A program made the position numbers and the translations under genes. DNA of 64,000 nt from Kwoniella bestiolae CBS 10118 (lineage: Eukaryota > Basidiomycota > Tremellomycetes > Tremellales > Cryptococcaceae): assembly GCF_000512585.2 (NCBI RefSeq), contig NC_089242.1:620001-684000 (forward strand), read 5' to 3'. Within the stretch, counting starts at the first letter, position 1. Each line of letters opens with the position of its first letter. Below, piece by piece: positions 26,052 to 36,813 of this stretch. The notes under the pieces are model-generated. The model was not told the origin of the DNA. It searched no databases and saw only the letters and a program-made list of their open reading frames with translations.

Positions 26052-26603
26052 CTGTTAATGTATATGCTGTGGTTCGGTCGTTGGTGAGGACGTGAAAATT
26101 GTTTGATGTAAAAGGTTGCAAGTGGGAGGCTGAGTGTGTTATGTGGTAGTATGGTCGGGGGCCGAGTACGCAAAGGGAATAGATGTTTCAGCCTGGGAAG
26201 CGGAGTATGAATACTTTTGGAAGGTGGATTTATGGGTGTATTTCGATACAGATGCTGATGAGATGGGAGTGATCAAGATGAAGATGGTGGCGAGGATGTC
26301 GAGATGGGATGTTATGTATGTATGATGACACTGTGATATGATATGCTATGAGATGTAAGGTGTAAGAAGAGTTGAGATGATATATGCTGTGTCGTGTGGA
26401 TGGACTGTGTTGAGGTTGTTTTGGTCGTCAAGGATCATTTAAAGTTTTGTTACTACATAAATTTGATTCCGTCATCCGTCCAGCTTATACCGTCATAGTG
26501 TGCTAGCTCGCAGCAATAGAACATCATTCCAGATTTATCGATTCATCATCATCATCATCACATTGTATATTCCATAACCATCATCCCAAAAAGACATGTA
26601 AAA
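26052..26603. promoter_or_regulatory. Divergent promoter region MSS4 / IBA57
   Basis: 552 bp between the two starts. It contains an ATC/CAT microsatellite near 26543-26560 just before the IBA57 leader. No gene seen. Confidence 0.45.
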
Positions 26604-28137
26604 ATGTCTACCTCAAAATCATCATCATCCCTCCTCAAATCCATTCCAAGCATAACACACCTCTCTCAAAGATCTATCCTAGAAATATCCGGGCCTGACT
26701 CGCCCAAATTCCTCAAAGGACTAAGCTGTAAAGATGTCGACGTCTTGGGAGGGGGGTACAGCGGCTTCCTCAATGCATCAGGTAGGATACTACACACATC
26801 ATTCATATTTCCCACTACAAGAAAAACAACAACGAAGAATGGGGTGGTGAAAGAGGAGAAAAGTTATTTGATATCCCATGAATCCCCCGAAGGACATCCA
26901 GCACCATTACAAGATGTTTTACCTCCCTTCAAGCTTAGAGCCAAAGTGCGGATCAAGGATGTCTCGGACCAGTGGGATTTGTACTCTGCTTATGCCAGTA
27001 CCAGTGGAAAGGGGAAGGGGAAAAGACCAATGAGGAATTGGAAGTTTGGGAGTGGGGGTGCAGCGGAGTCTCAGTGGTCTTGGGAGAATGGCGAGGTAGC
27101 TGATCTGGGTTTGGGAGAGGGGGAGATTGGGTGTTGGGATTTGAGGGGTGGGTGGGGTGAAGAGGGGATGGGTAGGCAGGTGTTGGTGCCGAGGGGGGAT
27201 AAGCGTGAGTATGCTTTCTACATTTAGACAGAACAATCTTTCATACTAGATTGAAGTCACGGCGACAAACATTATCTGTGAAGGACTATGAGATCAAAGC
27301 TGATTTCCTCCACTGGTCAATAGCTTCCCTCACCTCATCCCACGACCTAACCTCCACAGAGCAGTATCATCTCCGCCGGATGATACTGGGTATCCCAGAG
27401 GGTCCAAACGAGATCATACCAGGTCAAGCCCTCCCATTAGAAAGCTGTATGGATCTACATGGAGGAGGTAAGTGTCATCCGTCTCCTCAATATCCAACTT
27501 CCAACTTTCCAACCTATCCTTTAACATATCCCATCGCAGCACTTATATCCGAACAAGCTATATTATACATCACACTTTCATACTGATATCTTTAATTGGA
27601 TCCACAGTCGATTTCAGAAAAGGATGTTACCTGGGCCAGGAGTTGACGGTCCGAACCTATCACACGGGAGCTACACGTAAACGTATCCTACCTATACGTC
27701 TACTTCCCTTGAACCAAACCCAATCAATAGGAGAATACCTCTCCTCCCCCTCTCCCTCCCCGGCGCAGATACCCAACGATCTATCAGGGGAAGGATTGGA
27801 AATTACATATACGCCATCTTCGTCTTCCGCTTCCAAGAAATCACGATCAGCAGGGAAGATCCTGTCCCTCCATTCAAGCACGAATACTAATGTAGGAGAC
27901 ATCGGTCTGGGATTAGGTCTAGTGAGAATAGAATTCGCCGAAAGGTCCTGCTGGTCAGATAATTTCCAGGATCAGGTTCAGAAACAGGGTATCAAGGATT
28001 GGTATGAGAATGGGGAGAATCACAGGTTGACTACGCAGATTGGCGATCGGGCTTATGGAGTGTATGTGGATAAAGGCGAGGCATATTCGGAGGCTTTGAG
28101 GGTACTGGCCGAGAAAGAGCAGTCAGGTAAAGTATAA
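26604..28137 (+). CDS. IBA57: Mitochondrial iron-sulfur assembly factor Iba57 (CAF17 / GcvT-fold)
   Basis: Folate-binding GcvT-fold protein that helps make mitochondrial 4Fe-4S clusters (family knowledge). The family signature KGCYLGQELTVRTYHTGATRKR begins at about 27620. It is preceded by LRRMILGIPEGPNEIIPG and an N-terminal SILEISGPDSPKFLKGLS. Best exon model is 26604-27204, 27300-27467 and 27608-28137, giving 432 aa with all phases consistent. The first intron has a good donor (gtgagt) but a weak acceptor (tcaaag). The nearer tactag acceptor near 27249 would cause an immediate stop. It is convergent with JIP5 (149 bp). Confidence 0.9.
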
Positions 28138-28286
28138 TGTATACAGACGAATAGATTATACAAATGCATATAAGTATAGTATAAACATGACGTATCATCC
28201 TTATCAAACAGTCCTTTGACCCTCGCTCAAAATACACCCTTCGTCTCCCAATCGATCATCATGTATACACAACAGCCCAACCAACC

Positions 28287-29938
28287 CTACAAATCAGCAA
28301 AGAAATCCGCATTCTCCTGCTCCTGTCCCCCTCTGCCCAGATCGCCTAACCCGCCTTTCCCCTTCTTCTTCTTCTTCTTTTGCTTCTCCTGCTCCACTTC
28401 CATCTCTTCGTCGGAATCCGAATCCTCCTCGCCCTCTCCCTGCTCCTCTTCGTCTCCTTCCACTTCTTCAGCACCATCTTCATCCATCTCTTCGTCGTCG
28501 TCTTCGCCATCACCCTCGCCATCGGAATCTTCGAACAGATCCGATACGTCCGTCAATTTCAGGCACTCGTCATGACTGACACTTCCTAGCCATTTGGAAT
28601 TTCGATCTAATTTGATTCGTTCGATTGGGTATTCTTCATGCGAAGCTATCACTCCCACTACGAGCGACAAAATGAGATATCAATCAGCAGATTGTTCAAT
28701 GTGTAGCTGTGATTTACGAATTGGGAATAAGAGAAGAAATAGCTCACAGAACTTGTGTGGTAATACCTGTAATACCCTTATCATACCATCCTCAGACCCA
28801 GTAGCTATTACATCAGGAGTCAAAGCTACGATAGCGTCGATAGAAGCTGGATGCCCAGGTATACGATCGACCGCTGTCCATTACAAATAGTCTTAGCAAC
28901 CACCACCCAAACGCATCTCATTCTCTCAAAACGCCTTTCCATGAGTTGGTTCTGTGGTAGGAGTAGGAGCGCAAACTCACAATCGCCCCATCCCAATTTC
29001 CTATTCCAAATCGACAATATACCCAGCCCACTGCCCACTATAGCTTTCTGTCCTCCTTTTATCTGAACTATGGATAACAGCTCGTCCTCCTGGTCTGCTG
29101 AGACAGATAGAGGTTGGGGTTTGTTCGATCGGATATCTATGACTGATAGATGGCCATCTCCACTGGACAATCGAAACAAAAGGAGACAGTCATCAGTATG
29201 TAGTTTGACTTTGGGAGAGATGCACATGATTGTATAGGTTGAAAGTGTACTCACGAAGTGGACACCAGCTGCCTCTTATCGTCGAAATAGGTAAAATCAG
29301 ATATATAGTCGAAATGCTGATTATACTCTCTTATCACATCTGGTTTTCTGGGATCCCAAAGTTTGATTATCCCATCATCGTCTCCTGAAGCTATGAGGTT
29401 CTCGTTGACACAGAATACTCGGTTGATTGGGACGCTACATTATGGTTGAAATGATCAGCAAACATCATCACAAGCAAAAAAGATCCAAGGGAATCGAGCC
29501 GGCTAGAGCTCGGGGATTCTCAAACACTCACTCATGCGCTTTCTCATGCTCTCGTACAATCGTACCCATCTCAGTCGTCAGCTGACTATACTCACTCATC
29601 AGCTATAATCCATGGTCTTACTCGGATATAGCAAACTCACAACAACGTCCCGCTCTTCCCACCCATCCAAATATGTTTCCCGCCCTCCTCAACCGTTATG
29701 GCCCTCGCAGTCCTCTTGGAAGGTCTTACAGACCATGAAGAGGAGGTCGAACCATCTTCGTCGTCGTATCTCCACGCTTTCACCTCGCCCGTAAGGAGGG
29801 ACGAGAAGATCACCGATTCATTGGGATGGAATGCGAGATCGAAGGGCTAAGATAGTGATGAGTTATGAATCTAAGCTCGTGGTTCTGTCCGATATGGGAG
29901 ATGTAGCTCACTTGGTTTCGGAGTTTGATATCTGGCAT
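28287..29938 (-). CDS. JIP5: WD-repeat protein Jip5/WDR55
   Basis: Jip5/WDR55 is a nucleolar WD40 protein involved in 60S ribosome and rRNA biogenesis (family knowledge). The N-terminus MPDIKLRNQPFDLAFHPNE starts at 29938. WD-repeat elements follow, including ARAITVEEGGKHIWMGGKSG, NLIASGDDDGIIKLWDPR and the region around DGHLSVIDIRSNK. The C-terminus has a long acidic stretch (about 28390-28530) followed by a Lys-rich run (KQKKKKKKGKGG), likely a nuclear/nucleolar signal, and ends FFADL. Several introns split the repeats. It is divergent from the desaturase. Confidence 0.88.
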
Positions 29939-30384
29939 GTTCCCTGGTCCTGGTTTGTCTGACTCTGTTGTGTCGCACCTTGGTATTCGTTGATCGTAAA
30001 TGTAAGAAAAAGGTCAGTTACTGACAACTAAAAATCAACAATACACCTATCCAGGAGGTCGCGGAGATACCCACTCATCTCCGCTCTCTATCGGCGATGT
30101 CCACCACTATCCTCACATCGCGTCTCGCTCCGAGTTTGAGGTTTATAGGCCAACTACAAAAGGATGAATTCAACTTCAACTGTGCATTCGTATTCACACT
30201 CATATTCTCGCAGACTACCTTGCATCGCATCAAGAGGCCTTTCGACAAACACCCCTTTCCACACCCCTCTTACCTTCCAGAACCATCCAGTACATCGACA
30301 AACTCCTTTCCTTGCAAAAAAAAACCACAAGAAAAAACCGCTTCAACGGCAAGCCCACCTACAACCTCAGCACCACCCCCCACC
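29939..30384. promoter_or_regulatory. Divergent promoter region JIP5 / desaturase
   Basis: 446 bp. An in-frame ATG at 30097 would extend the desaturase by 96 residues of leader-like sequence. The ATG at 30385 has a better context (ccaccATGtcc), so this stretch is treated as leader and promoter. Confidence 0.45.
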
Positions 30385-32532
30385 ATGTCCAAACGCGACC
30401 TCCCCCTCCTAACCCGCCCAGAGATAGCTCAGCGCATCTGCTCAGGCCAACAGCTCATCATCCTCCATTCAGAGGTCATAAATGTGACTTCCTGGTCCCC
30501 CTTCCACCCTGGAGGGGCTCTAGCCCTCCTACATTTCGTAGGACGAGATGCCTCCGACGAGATAGAGGCGTACCATTGTGATGCGACTCTCGAAAGGATG
30601 AAGAAGTACGTTGTCGGCAGGGTAGAACTGGATGAGAAGGGGTGGAAACCACTCACACCGCCTATAGCCTTGGGTCTCATCAGACATCCCAATGGAATCA
30701 AGAACAATTGGGTAAAGGAGGGTGCAGTAACGCTGGGATCAAGTATCTTGAATGTACCTATCACGCTGAACGACGAGAAGGCACCTATACCTACTTCCTT
30801 ACCTAGTGATACTCAGCTGAGGGAGACGAATCCCAAGATATATACCCTCTCTCCTGAGGAGATTGAGCCTCCCACGTCGGAGCTGGATAGGGAGATAGAG
30901 TATAAACGATCAAGGGCTTTCCAGGAGCTGAAGAGGAGGATAGTCGATGCTGGGCTGTTTAGGCCTTCGGGGTTGCTTTATGGGTATGAGACTGAGGTGG
31001 TCAGGTATTTGCTTTTGGCTGCAGGAGCTTGGGGTCTGTTCTTCTAGTAAGTCGTTTCTCCTGAGAATCGGCACTGCAGTATGTAGGTAGAGAAGGGCGT
31101 ATGTACTGATTGAGCTGGTAAATATAGTACGAACGGGTGGATAGGTCAAATGACTTCTGCTTTATGCCTTGGTTTGCTATTCCAGCAACTAGCTTGTAAG
31201 TGAAAGATCAAATTTGTGGTTACCACCATAAACGCACTTGATGGGAGTTATGGCTGATAGTGTGGGTAATATCGTAGTCGTCGTGCACGATGCCGGTCAT
31301 AAAGGCATAACGACCGATTACTTCAAGGATAGGATGATAGGTATGACGGTGGCTAGTTGGATTGGTGGCTTGAGTGTGGGCTGGTGGTGTGACGTGAGCT
31401 GTGATTCTTACGGTGCATGCGAGGATTCAGCTCACATAGTCATCCTTTGCCATGTAGAACCACAATATCCATCATCGTGAGTTAATTCGTCAAGAGAGAA
31501 ATGTTCATGACGATCTTTCCGCTTATATCATATTTCACCTCCTCAGTCGTCACAAACCACCCAGAACATGATCCAGATATCCAACATATTCCTTTCTTCG
31601 CCATCTCCAAAGACTTTTTCGGTTCCTTATGGTCTACATACTATAAGCGAGTTATGGCTCTTGATGGGTTCTCGAAAGTTATGATTAGCGTTCAGTGAGT
31701 TTCTATCCCTTTCTTTCTCAAGCCCATTCAACGAGCAACGCGGAAGATCTGATCTCTCCGTGAATATCACAGACACAAGCTATACTACATCGTCCTCTCA
31801 CTAGCCCGATTCAACCTCTACGCAAACTCGTATATGTACCTACTCGGACCCAAACCCAAGCGAGATAACTTTTGGAGATACGAAATTGCCGGTATTGCCT
31901 TCTACTGGTTCTACTACCTATCAATGCTGAAAAGTCTACCAAGTTGGCAAATGAGGTTGGGTTATCTACTCGTCAGCCATATTGCCGCTAGTCCAGTCCA
32001 TGTTCAGGTGAGCAATATTTCTCCTCTTATGCCTGCTACACAGGACAATCAGTGAAGAGGTGTGCAAACTAATAAACCTATCTTTGAATCGATCGCAGAT
32101 CGTCCTATCCCACTTTGCATGTTCCACCGAAGATCTCGGACCCACCGAATCCTTCCCCTCTCGTCAACTACGAACAACGATGGACGTGATTTGTTCACCC
32201 AATATCGAATTCATACATGGTGGATTACATCTCCAAGTGACCCACCACCTGTTTCCCAGATTACCTAGACATAATTTACGTTCTGCGAGCTTGCTGGTCA
32301 AGCAGTATTGTGAGGAGCAGGATATGGTTTACAAGGAGTATGGGTGGATGGATGGGTGAGCATTCACGATTTGCTCCCTAGTGGACGGATAGGATAAGGT
32401 ATGGTGCTGATGGCTTGAATTTCTGCTTTTAGGAATAAACAGGTATTATCGGTGTTGAAAGATGTGGCTAATCAATTGGAGTTGTTGAAGAAGGTGGCAG
32501 ATGGTGAGATACAGGAGAGGATGATGAAATAG
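30385..32532 (+). CDS. Sphingolipid Δ8-desaturase with N-terminal cytochrome b5 domain
   Basis: Membrane desaturase that introduces the Δ8 double bond into the long-chain base of fungal glucosylceramides (family knowledge). The b5 heme domain has the HPGG motif (SPFHPGGALAL, about 30500-30520). The three histidine boxes are HDAGH, HNIHH and QVTHH, with Gln in the third as in front-end desaturases. Eight exons (30385-31046, 31128-31195, 31278-31393, 31458-31476, 31547-31694, 31773-32007, 32099-32355, 32433-32532) give 534 aa with every phase consistent. Box 2 lies almost wholly on the 19-nt exon 4. Δ6-type alternatives are less likely given the fungal setting. Confidence 0.88.
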
Positions 32533-33023
32533 AGATAAATATAGAATCACGTTGATGACGGACACTTCATGAGGTAATCCTCCAATGGATATGCTCTCAC
32601 GATATGCTGCTGGTCATGCATATTTATTTGCTTGTACAGCTCGACGCAAGGGGCTGGGTACTACCTCTGATGACATTTATGATGATCGCGTAGTAGCATT
32701 TTCGGAAGCAAGGTCACGGGTAAGATACGTATCTCATGTATCGTATATGGAATGGAAGGAGCTCTTAACTATTCGCGTTCAGGACTCCGCCGTATTGATC
32801 AGTGGCAGAGGGCTATCAAACGGTGTGACGGCTTTGATGCCAAAATCCTGAGTGATTATGGGAACATTGACAGGACTTGATCCGGACTAGGGAAGAAGCA
32901 ACAGCTACGGAAAAGATAGAGAGTATTCCCCGGTTCCTGGAAAGCTCGCGATACGAGAAACCGCATTTATACCATCAAGTGCATGTCGAAGATGCGAGTG
33001 ATAAGGCTATCTACCAAATCTCC
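32533..33023. other. Gene-poor intergenic stretch
   Basis: About 490 bp after the desaturase. Two short plus-strand open frames (32585-32851 and 32877-33098) show no domain, start context or splice support, so no gene is called. Confidence 0.35.
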
Positions 33024-33527
33024 CTACTGCCCTGTCTCAAGATTAATCAAGTCATAACTTATATCTCCGGTGGGGCTTTCACCTACCGATTCATCTGACC
33101 AGGTCATTTGTCTATATACCCGCAAAATGATCAGCCTGCTGATATGACCAAAGGAGCGGGCAAGTGTCAGATGCTTACTCTGGTTCAGGAAACGTTGGGT
33201 TACAAGCGTTGCAGTCTCTTCCCTTTTTGTCCCTACCCATTGGAAAGTTGAATCAGGTTTCGCTGAACTTTGGCTGGACTGTCCAGCAGTGGTATCTTTC
33301 TTCTTTCCAGCTTCGGCAAATTCGCTTTCCTCGGGGCCACTAGCTGCTTGAGTGAAGGTTGTGGATCCGGATCCGGTGCATGCAAAAGAAGCTCCTTCGG
33401 GTCGCAAGCCGGAACCGGGCCCCGATGCGGCAGCGCTAGAAGCATCAGCACGTCGGGTGGCGTCGCTCGCTTTGTAGGGATCCCAATTATCTGATTTCGT
33501 AGAGGAAAAGCTTGTGTCTTGAGTCAT
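33024..33527 (-). CDS. Small orphan protein, Ser/Ala/Gly-rich
   Basis: Not recognised. From the ATG at 33527 it reads 167 aa: a hydrophilic Ser/Ala/Thr/Gly-rich chain with Asp/Lys (SDNWDPYKASDATRRADASS) and no Cys, signal peptide or membrane helix. A perfect palindromic TATA element (33585-33596) lies about 60 bp upstream, which argues for this start rather than the in-frame ATG at 33563. A gtaagc donor near 33178 with an acceptor about 45 nt further would end the protein at about 134 aa instead. The composition resembles small stress-induced hydrophilic fungal proteins, but that is only a guess. Confidence 0.5.
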   Translation of the reverse strand: MTQDTSFSSTKSDNWDPYKASDATRRADASSAAASGPGSGLRPEGASFACTGSGSTTFTQAASGPEESEFAEAGKKKDTTAGQSSQSSAKPDSTFQWVGTKREETATLVTQRFLNQSKHLTLARSFGHISRLIILRVYRQMTWSDESVGESPTGDISYDLINLETGQ

Positions 33528-33584
33528 GAGAGTTCTTGAAGTCGAGTTATGGGTTGCGATCATGATCCGATGGGAAGGGTGGTC

Positions 33585-33596
33585 GGTATATATACC
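33585..33596 (-). promoter_or_regulatory. Palindromic TATA element
   Basis: The sequence ggtatatatacc is a perfect 12-bp inverted repeat about 60 bp upstream of the minus-strand ATG at 33527. The position suits a TATA box for that gene. Confidence 0.5.
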
Positions 33597-35029
33597 TTCT
33601 TCGAGGTGGGCAACTGTGCGTTGGACTAGAGCATGGTAGTTGTGAATCGTGTCGATCGTGAGACCATCCTTTGATAGCTGACACTCAAATAAGAGAAGAC
33701 CAACACAGCATTGTCTGCCCGCGAATGCACTTTCTCGACTTGACGATAGGGGACGGGGGAAGTGAGAAGTGCGAAGTGCGAAGTGCGAAGTTGAGAATGT
33801 GAAACAAGAGACCAATGGTCCTTCGAGGATCTTGAAGCAGATTGTTTGAAGGAAACAGAGCTGAAGGGTTCGCAAACTCTGGAAGAACACAAACAGAAGA
33901 TTGCAAATTGAGCTTTCAGCATTTTCACATATTGAGGGATGTCTTCTATCGCGAAGGCCATCATAGGCTCAAGGGCGTTTGCATAGCATATACATTCTCC
34001 GAAAGGAAGAAAGGACATACAAGCCACGTAGCAGGCTTTCCGAACTGACTTATGGCATCTAGATTTTGGATACCTTCGCCCAAATCAAAGGTCGCATATG
34101 AAATTCCAGAACATCCTCAAGTGGGCGGTGGAGATGGCGATGGCGCTGACTATCGGTGCTGGCGGGATTGCAATGGTAATGGTTCTTACACTGGGTGATC
34201 AGATCATCATGGAGAGCCTCATGACAGGGGGGCAACGCGCAATTTCCTTTGTGCGATTGGGGACTTCGTGCGTATGACAGCGAATTCAGCTGAACCATAA
34301 CCGAAGAATCGCCGAGGTAGAAGCCGCGAAATGTTCTTCTCGCGATACTGCTGTCTGCCGGATGACGTATACTCCGATGGATATCACGATACTTCAACTG
34401 TGTTGCCGTGTTAAAAGATAGAGAGAGGAGTGCGATGCCTTTCAATAGTGTGCTATCACTATCGATACTGGGCAACTCGTTGTCATAAGGTCGGAGCAGG
34501 ACGTACGGTAGTATCGAGATCTCAGGCGGGTTGTTCGTAATTATGCGCGGTGGAGCGACACGACAGCTTTTGCATGAAGTAGCCTGACAGTACCTCTTCG
34601 GCATATCTTGTAAGGACACATGTCCACCCTAACTCGTACTGCATGACCCCTAGAAATCTACGTATCATGCAGTGCAACAATGTAATCATGAAGTGGTAAG
34701 TCTTGGAGGTCGGCCCTCACGCCAAGACCTCGCGGAGATGCAGGAAACCTTAATTTTAGTGTCTGACCATGTATGTCACCTTTGAATGGTACAACGTCAT
34801 CATGCATCAGTTTTAGCATCTTTTGCCGGTCCGAACATGTGGTGCGGTGCATCCCCGCATCATGTGAGAGCGCCCAGCCGCTGCGAGCGTTAATTGGGTA
34901 CGGTATGTGGATCGCTCGGTGATGTATCAGGCAGGTCCCATTCCCTATACATACATATATATATCCCCATATATCTATAACATCCGCAGTACGATAAGAG
35001 TGACACACCCTATTCAAAACACTTTCATC
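33597..35029. other. Gene-poor accessory stretch
   Basis: About 1.4 kb. It has short tandem copies of agtgcga near 33767-33790. A 186-codon minus-strand open frame (34059-34619) has no recognisable domain and is not called. A TATA box lies at the right end, before the Cys-rich gene at 35030. Confidence 0.4.
34956..34964 (+). promoter_or_regulatory. TATA box of first Cys-rich paralogue
   Basis: tatatatat, 66 bp upstream of the ATG at 35030, in a run of further TA-rich sequence. Confidence 0.5.
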
Positions 35030-35392
35030 ATGTCCTGTTATCGACCCTCTCTACCCAGTGATGCAACATACGATGTATGCTGCTTCAACTCCCTCGAATG
35101 TGCTCAAGCAGTATGCGGCTCGTTCGACCTACTCCAACAACCCCCTAGTAACATCAATAACACGGTAGTACAAGCCAACGGTACTCAGTATTGCTATGGT
35201 CGAGCAGATCTGATCAACGAAAGTTACACGTACTTGCGAAATGACACTTGTGGAGATTCGGGATTCCAATGCACCATTCGGCCAAGCGCCTCGCCGAGTG
35301 CAGGGTCACATAACGTCCACTCAGTGCATCCCGCGTTGTTGGGAATGTGGATAGTGGGATTATGGTTTATTTCTAGATTCAGCAGGGATTGA
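35030..35392 (+). CDS. Small eight-cysteine protein with C-terminal hydrophobic segment, paralogue A
   Basis: 120 aa, no intron. It shares with the gene at 36052 the pattern Cys near the N-terminus, then CCFxxxECAxxxCG, NGTxYCY, ExY, and CG...C. The eight cysteines here are C3, C17, C18, C24, C29, C55, C74 and C81. N-glycosylation sequons (NNT, NGT, NES, NDT) suggest a lumenal or extracellular Cys-rich part. No N-terminal signal peptide is visible. The C-terminus (HPALLGMWIVGLWFISRF) is hydrophobic and could be a membrane or GPI-type tail. The family was not recognised. An in-frame ATG at 34907 lies upstream of the TATA box and is rejected. Confidence 0.65.
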   Translation: MSCYRPSLPSDATYDVCCFNSLECAQAVCGSFDLLQQPPSNINNTVVQANGTQYCYGRADLINESYTYLRNDTCGDSGFQCTIRPSASPSAGSHNVHSVHPALLGMWIVGLWFISRFSRD

Positions 35393-36051
35393 GAAGATAG
35401 GGAGGTGAGTCATAGCTGCTTCCGGAAGTTTGGTAAGCTGGCTGACTGGTTCTTCACGGTTCAAAGCCTATCAATCATCTCACAGATCTCCTACCGTTGT
35501 GTGTGCAGAAATTTTACCATGTATCATAAATCTATGTATCAACTTAGAACAGAAGAGAGAGAGAGTCGAGGTCTAAGAAGGGAGGAGAGATCAGTTACCG
35601 GATATCGAATATTTCCTAAAGCGGTTAAAAATGAATTGGAATGTGGTTGTATCAGTATGCTTAATTTTGGCTGTTTGATCCAACTTTCCGGATTCAGCGA
35701 TACTCATGCATGCCCATTAACGCCATGCATAAAGCCAAGGCGGATATCCTCCACATTCCAGTGATCTGTATCGCTTCCACAAATTTACCACAACTAAGGT
35801 TCTCTTCTGTTTTTTTTGGCAGGTTGATTGAATGTAGTAAGAATGCGAGGTACTACCCCCCTCGCCGTTGTCCAGGAATGCATATATAGAGGAGAGCTTG
35901 AGTGAAGTCAGAATGTTCTCCTTTAAGCATCCCCACCTACTCACACTCTTTCACGACTGACCAAAATCCATTCTTTCACACTCAACCGTACCCAACGCAC
36001 TTCCTTACCTTCTGTATAACACTCACAACCCACCGCTCACAACCTGCAACC
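35393..36051. promoter_or_regulatory. Intergenic region with TATA box, between the paralogues
   Basis: About 660 bp. No gene supported. It contains the TATA element of the second paralogue at 35883-35890 and a C/T-rich leader after it. Confidence 0.4.
35883..35890 (+). promoter_or_regulatory. TATA box of second Cys-rich paralogue
   Basis: tatataga, about 165 bp upstream of the ATG at 36052. Confidence 0.45.
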
Positions 36052-36471
36052 ATGTGTGATATCGCGACCCTGTTCAATACCCGAACCAACGCCGATCTCT
36101 GTTGTTTTGAGCAAATCGAATGTGCAAACTACCTCTGCGGCGAACAAAGCGTGACTGTCGAGAACGGTAATGGGACCAACTACTGCTACCTGGACCAAGC
36201 CAGAGCATCAGAGAACTACGACAAAGCTCCATCGGGAGTCTGCGGTGGAAACATGGCATGTGCTCTGAGAGCATTATCCGCCGAACCTTCCGTGTCGATC
36301 AACCAGGAATTACTCCCCACTTCCTATTCTTTGGCTGAAGCTTCCACCACTTCTGCATCAACCTCGTCCCAATCTTCCGGTGCCGTGCCGGTCTTGAACC
36401 AGGGTATGATGGGGCTATGGGCCGTTGCGGTCCTGTCTTTCGCCGTGTTCGGTAGAAAACTTCAGTCGTAA
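36052..36471 (+). CDS. Small eight-cysteine protein with C-terminal hydrophobic segment, paralogue B
   Basis: 139 aa, no intron. Cysteines at 2, 17, 18, 24, 29, 45, 64 and 70 match those of the gene at 35030. Shared motifs are CCFxxxECAxxxCG, NGTxYCY and SENY/NESY. A Ser/Thr-rich linker (about residues 85-115) leads to a C-terminal hydrophobic helix (MMGLWAVAVLSFAVFG) with a basic tail, suggesting tail anchoring or a GPI-like signal. No N-terminal signal peptide was found. The upstream in-frame ATG at 35902 gives a leader-like sequence just downstream of the TATA box and is less likely. Function is unknown; the pair looks like a recent tandem duplication. Confidence 0.68.
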   Translation: MCDIATLFNTRTNADLCCFEQIECANYLCGEQSVTVENGNGTNYCYLDQARASENYDKAPSGVCGGNMACALRALSAEPSVSINQELLPTSYSLAEASTTSASTSSQSSGAVPVLNQGMMGLWAVAVLSFAVFGRKLQS

Positions 36472-36813
36472 TAATCATTTCATCGAGTGAGTGAACATTC
36501 ATCTTCTGATCAGTATAGATTAATTTGCTGAGTGTGTACTTCCCCTATAGGACGACCTTCAGGTTCCCTTAATCGACTCAAACTTCCATTTGTATCCGAG
36601 CGGGCTCGGTCTGTACTTTGTATGATCATAACACTCTCTTCTGCGAGGCATGAAAGGATGCATAGAATAGCACCATTGCGATATGACACGCAGTAACAAT
36701 CACACATTGAAGAGGACAAATCGCATCTACTCACATCCAGTAAAGCCAGCCTTTGAGCTATCCCTCACTCCTCATCCTCAGTACGAAATCCATACAATGC
36801 ATGTCGTCGGAAT
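36472..36813. other. Convergent 3' intergenic region
   Basis: 342 bp between paralogue B and the PAF-AH stop. No gene seen. Confidence 0.4.

Noticed and set aside
29480..29540. Possible tRNA-like GC stem
   Set aside because: No B-box (GGTTCGA) or cloverleaf; lies in a JIP5 intron.
30097..30384. Upstream start for the desaturase
   Set aside because: Adds 96 leader-like residues with no domain; the ATG at 30385 has a better context and begins just before the b5 domain.
32585..33098. Two short plus-strand frames after the desaturase
   Set aside because: No domains or consistent splicing between them.
34059..34619. 186-codon minus-strand open frame
   Set aside because: No recognised domain, no clear start context, no splice support; it fits random coding potential in a gene-poor stretch.
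35030..36471. Assignment of the Cys-rich pair to the CFEM family
   Set aside because: Eight cysteines as in CFEM, but the adjacent CC pair, spacing and absence of a signal peptide do not match.
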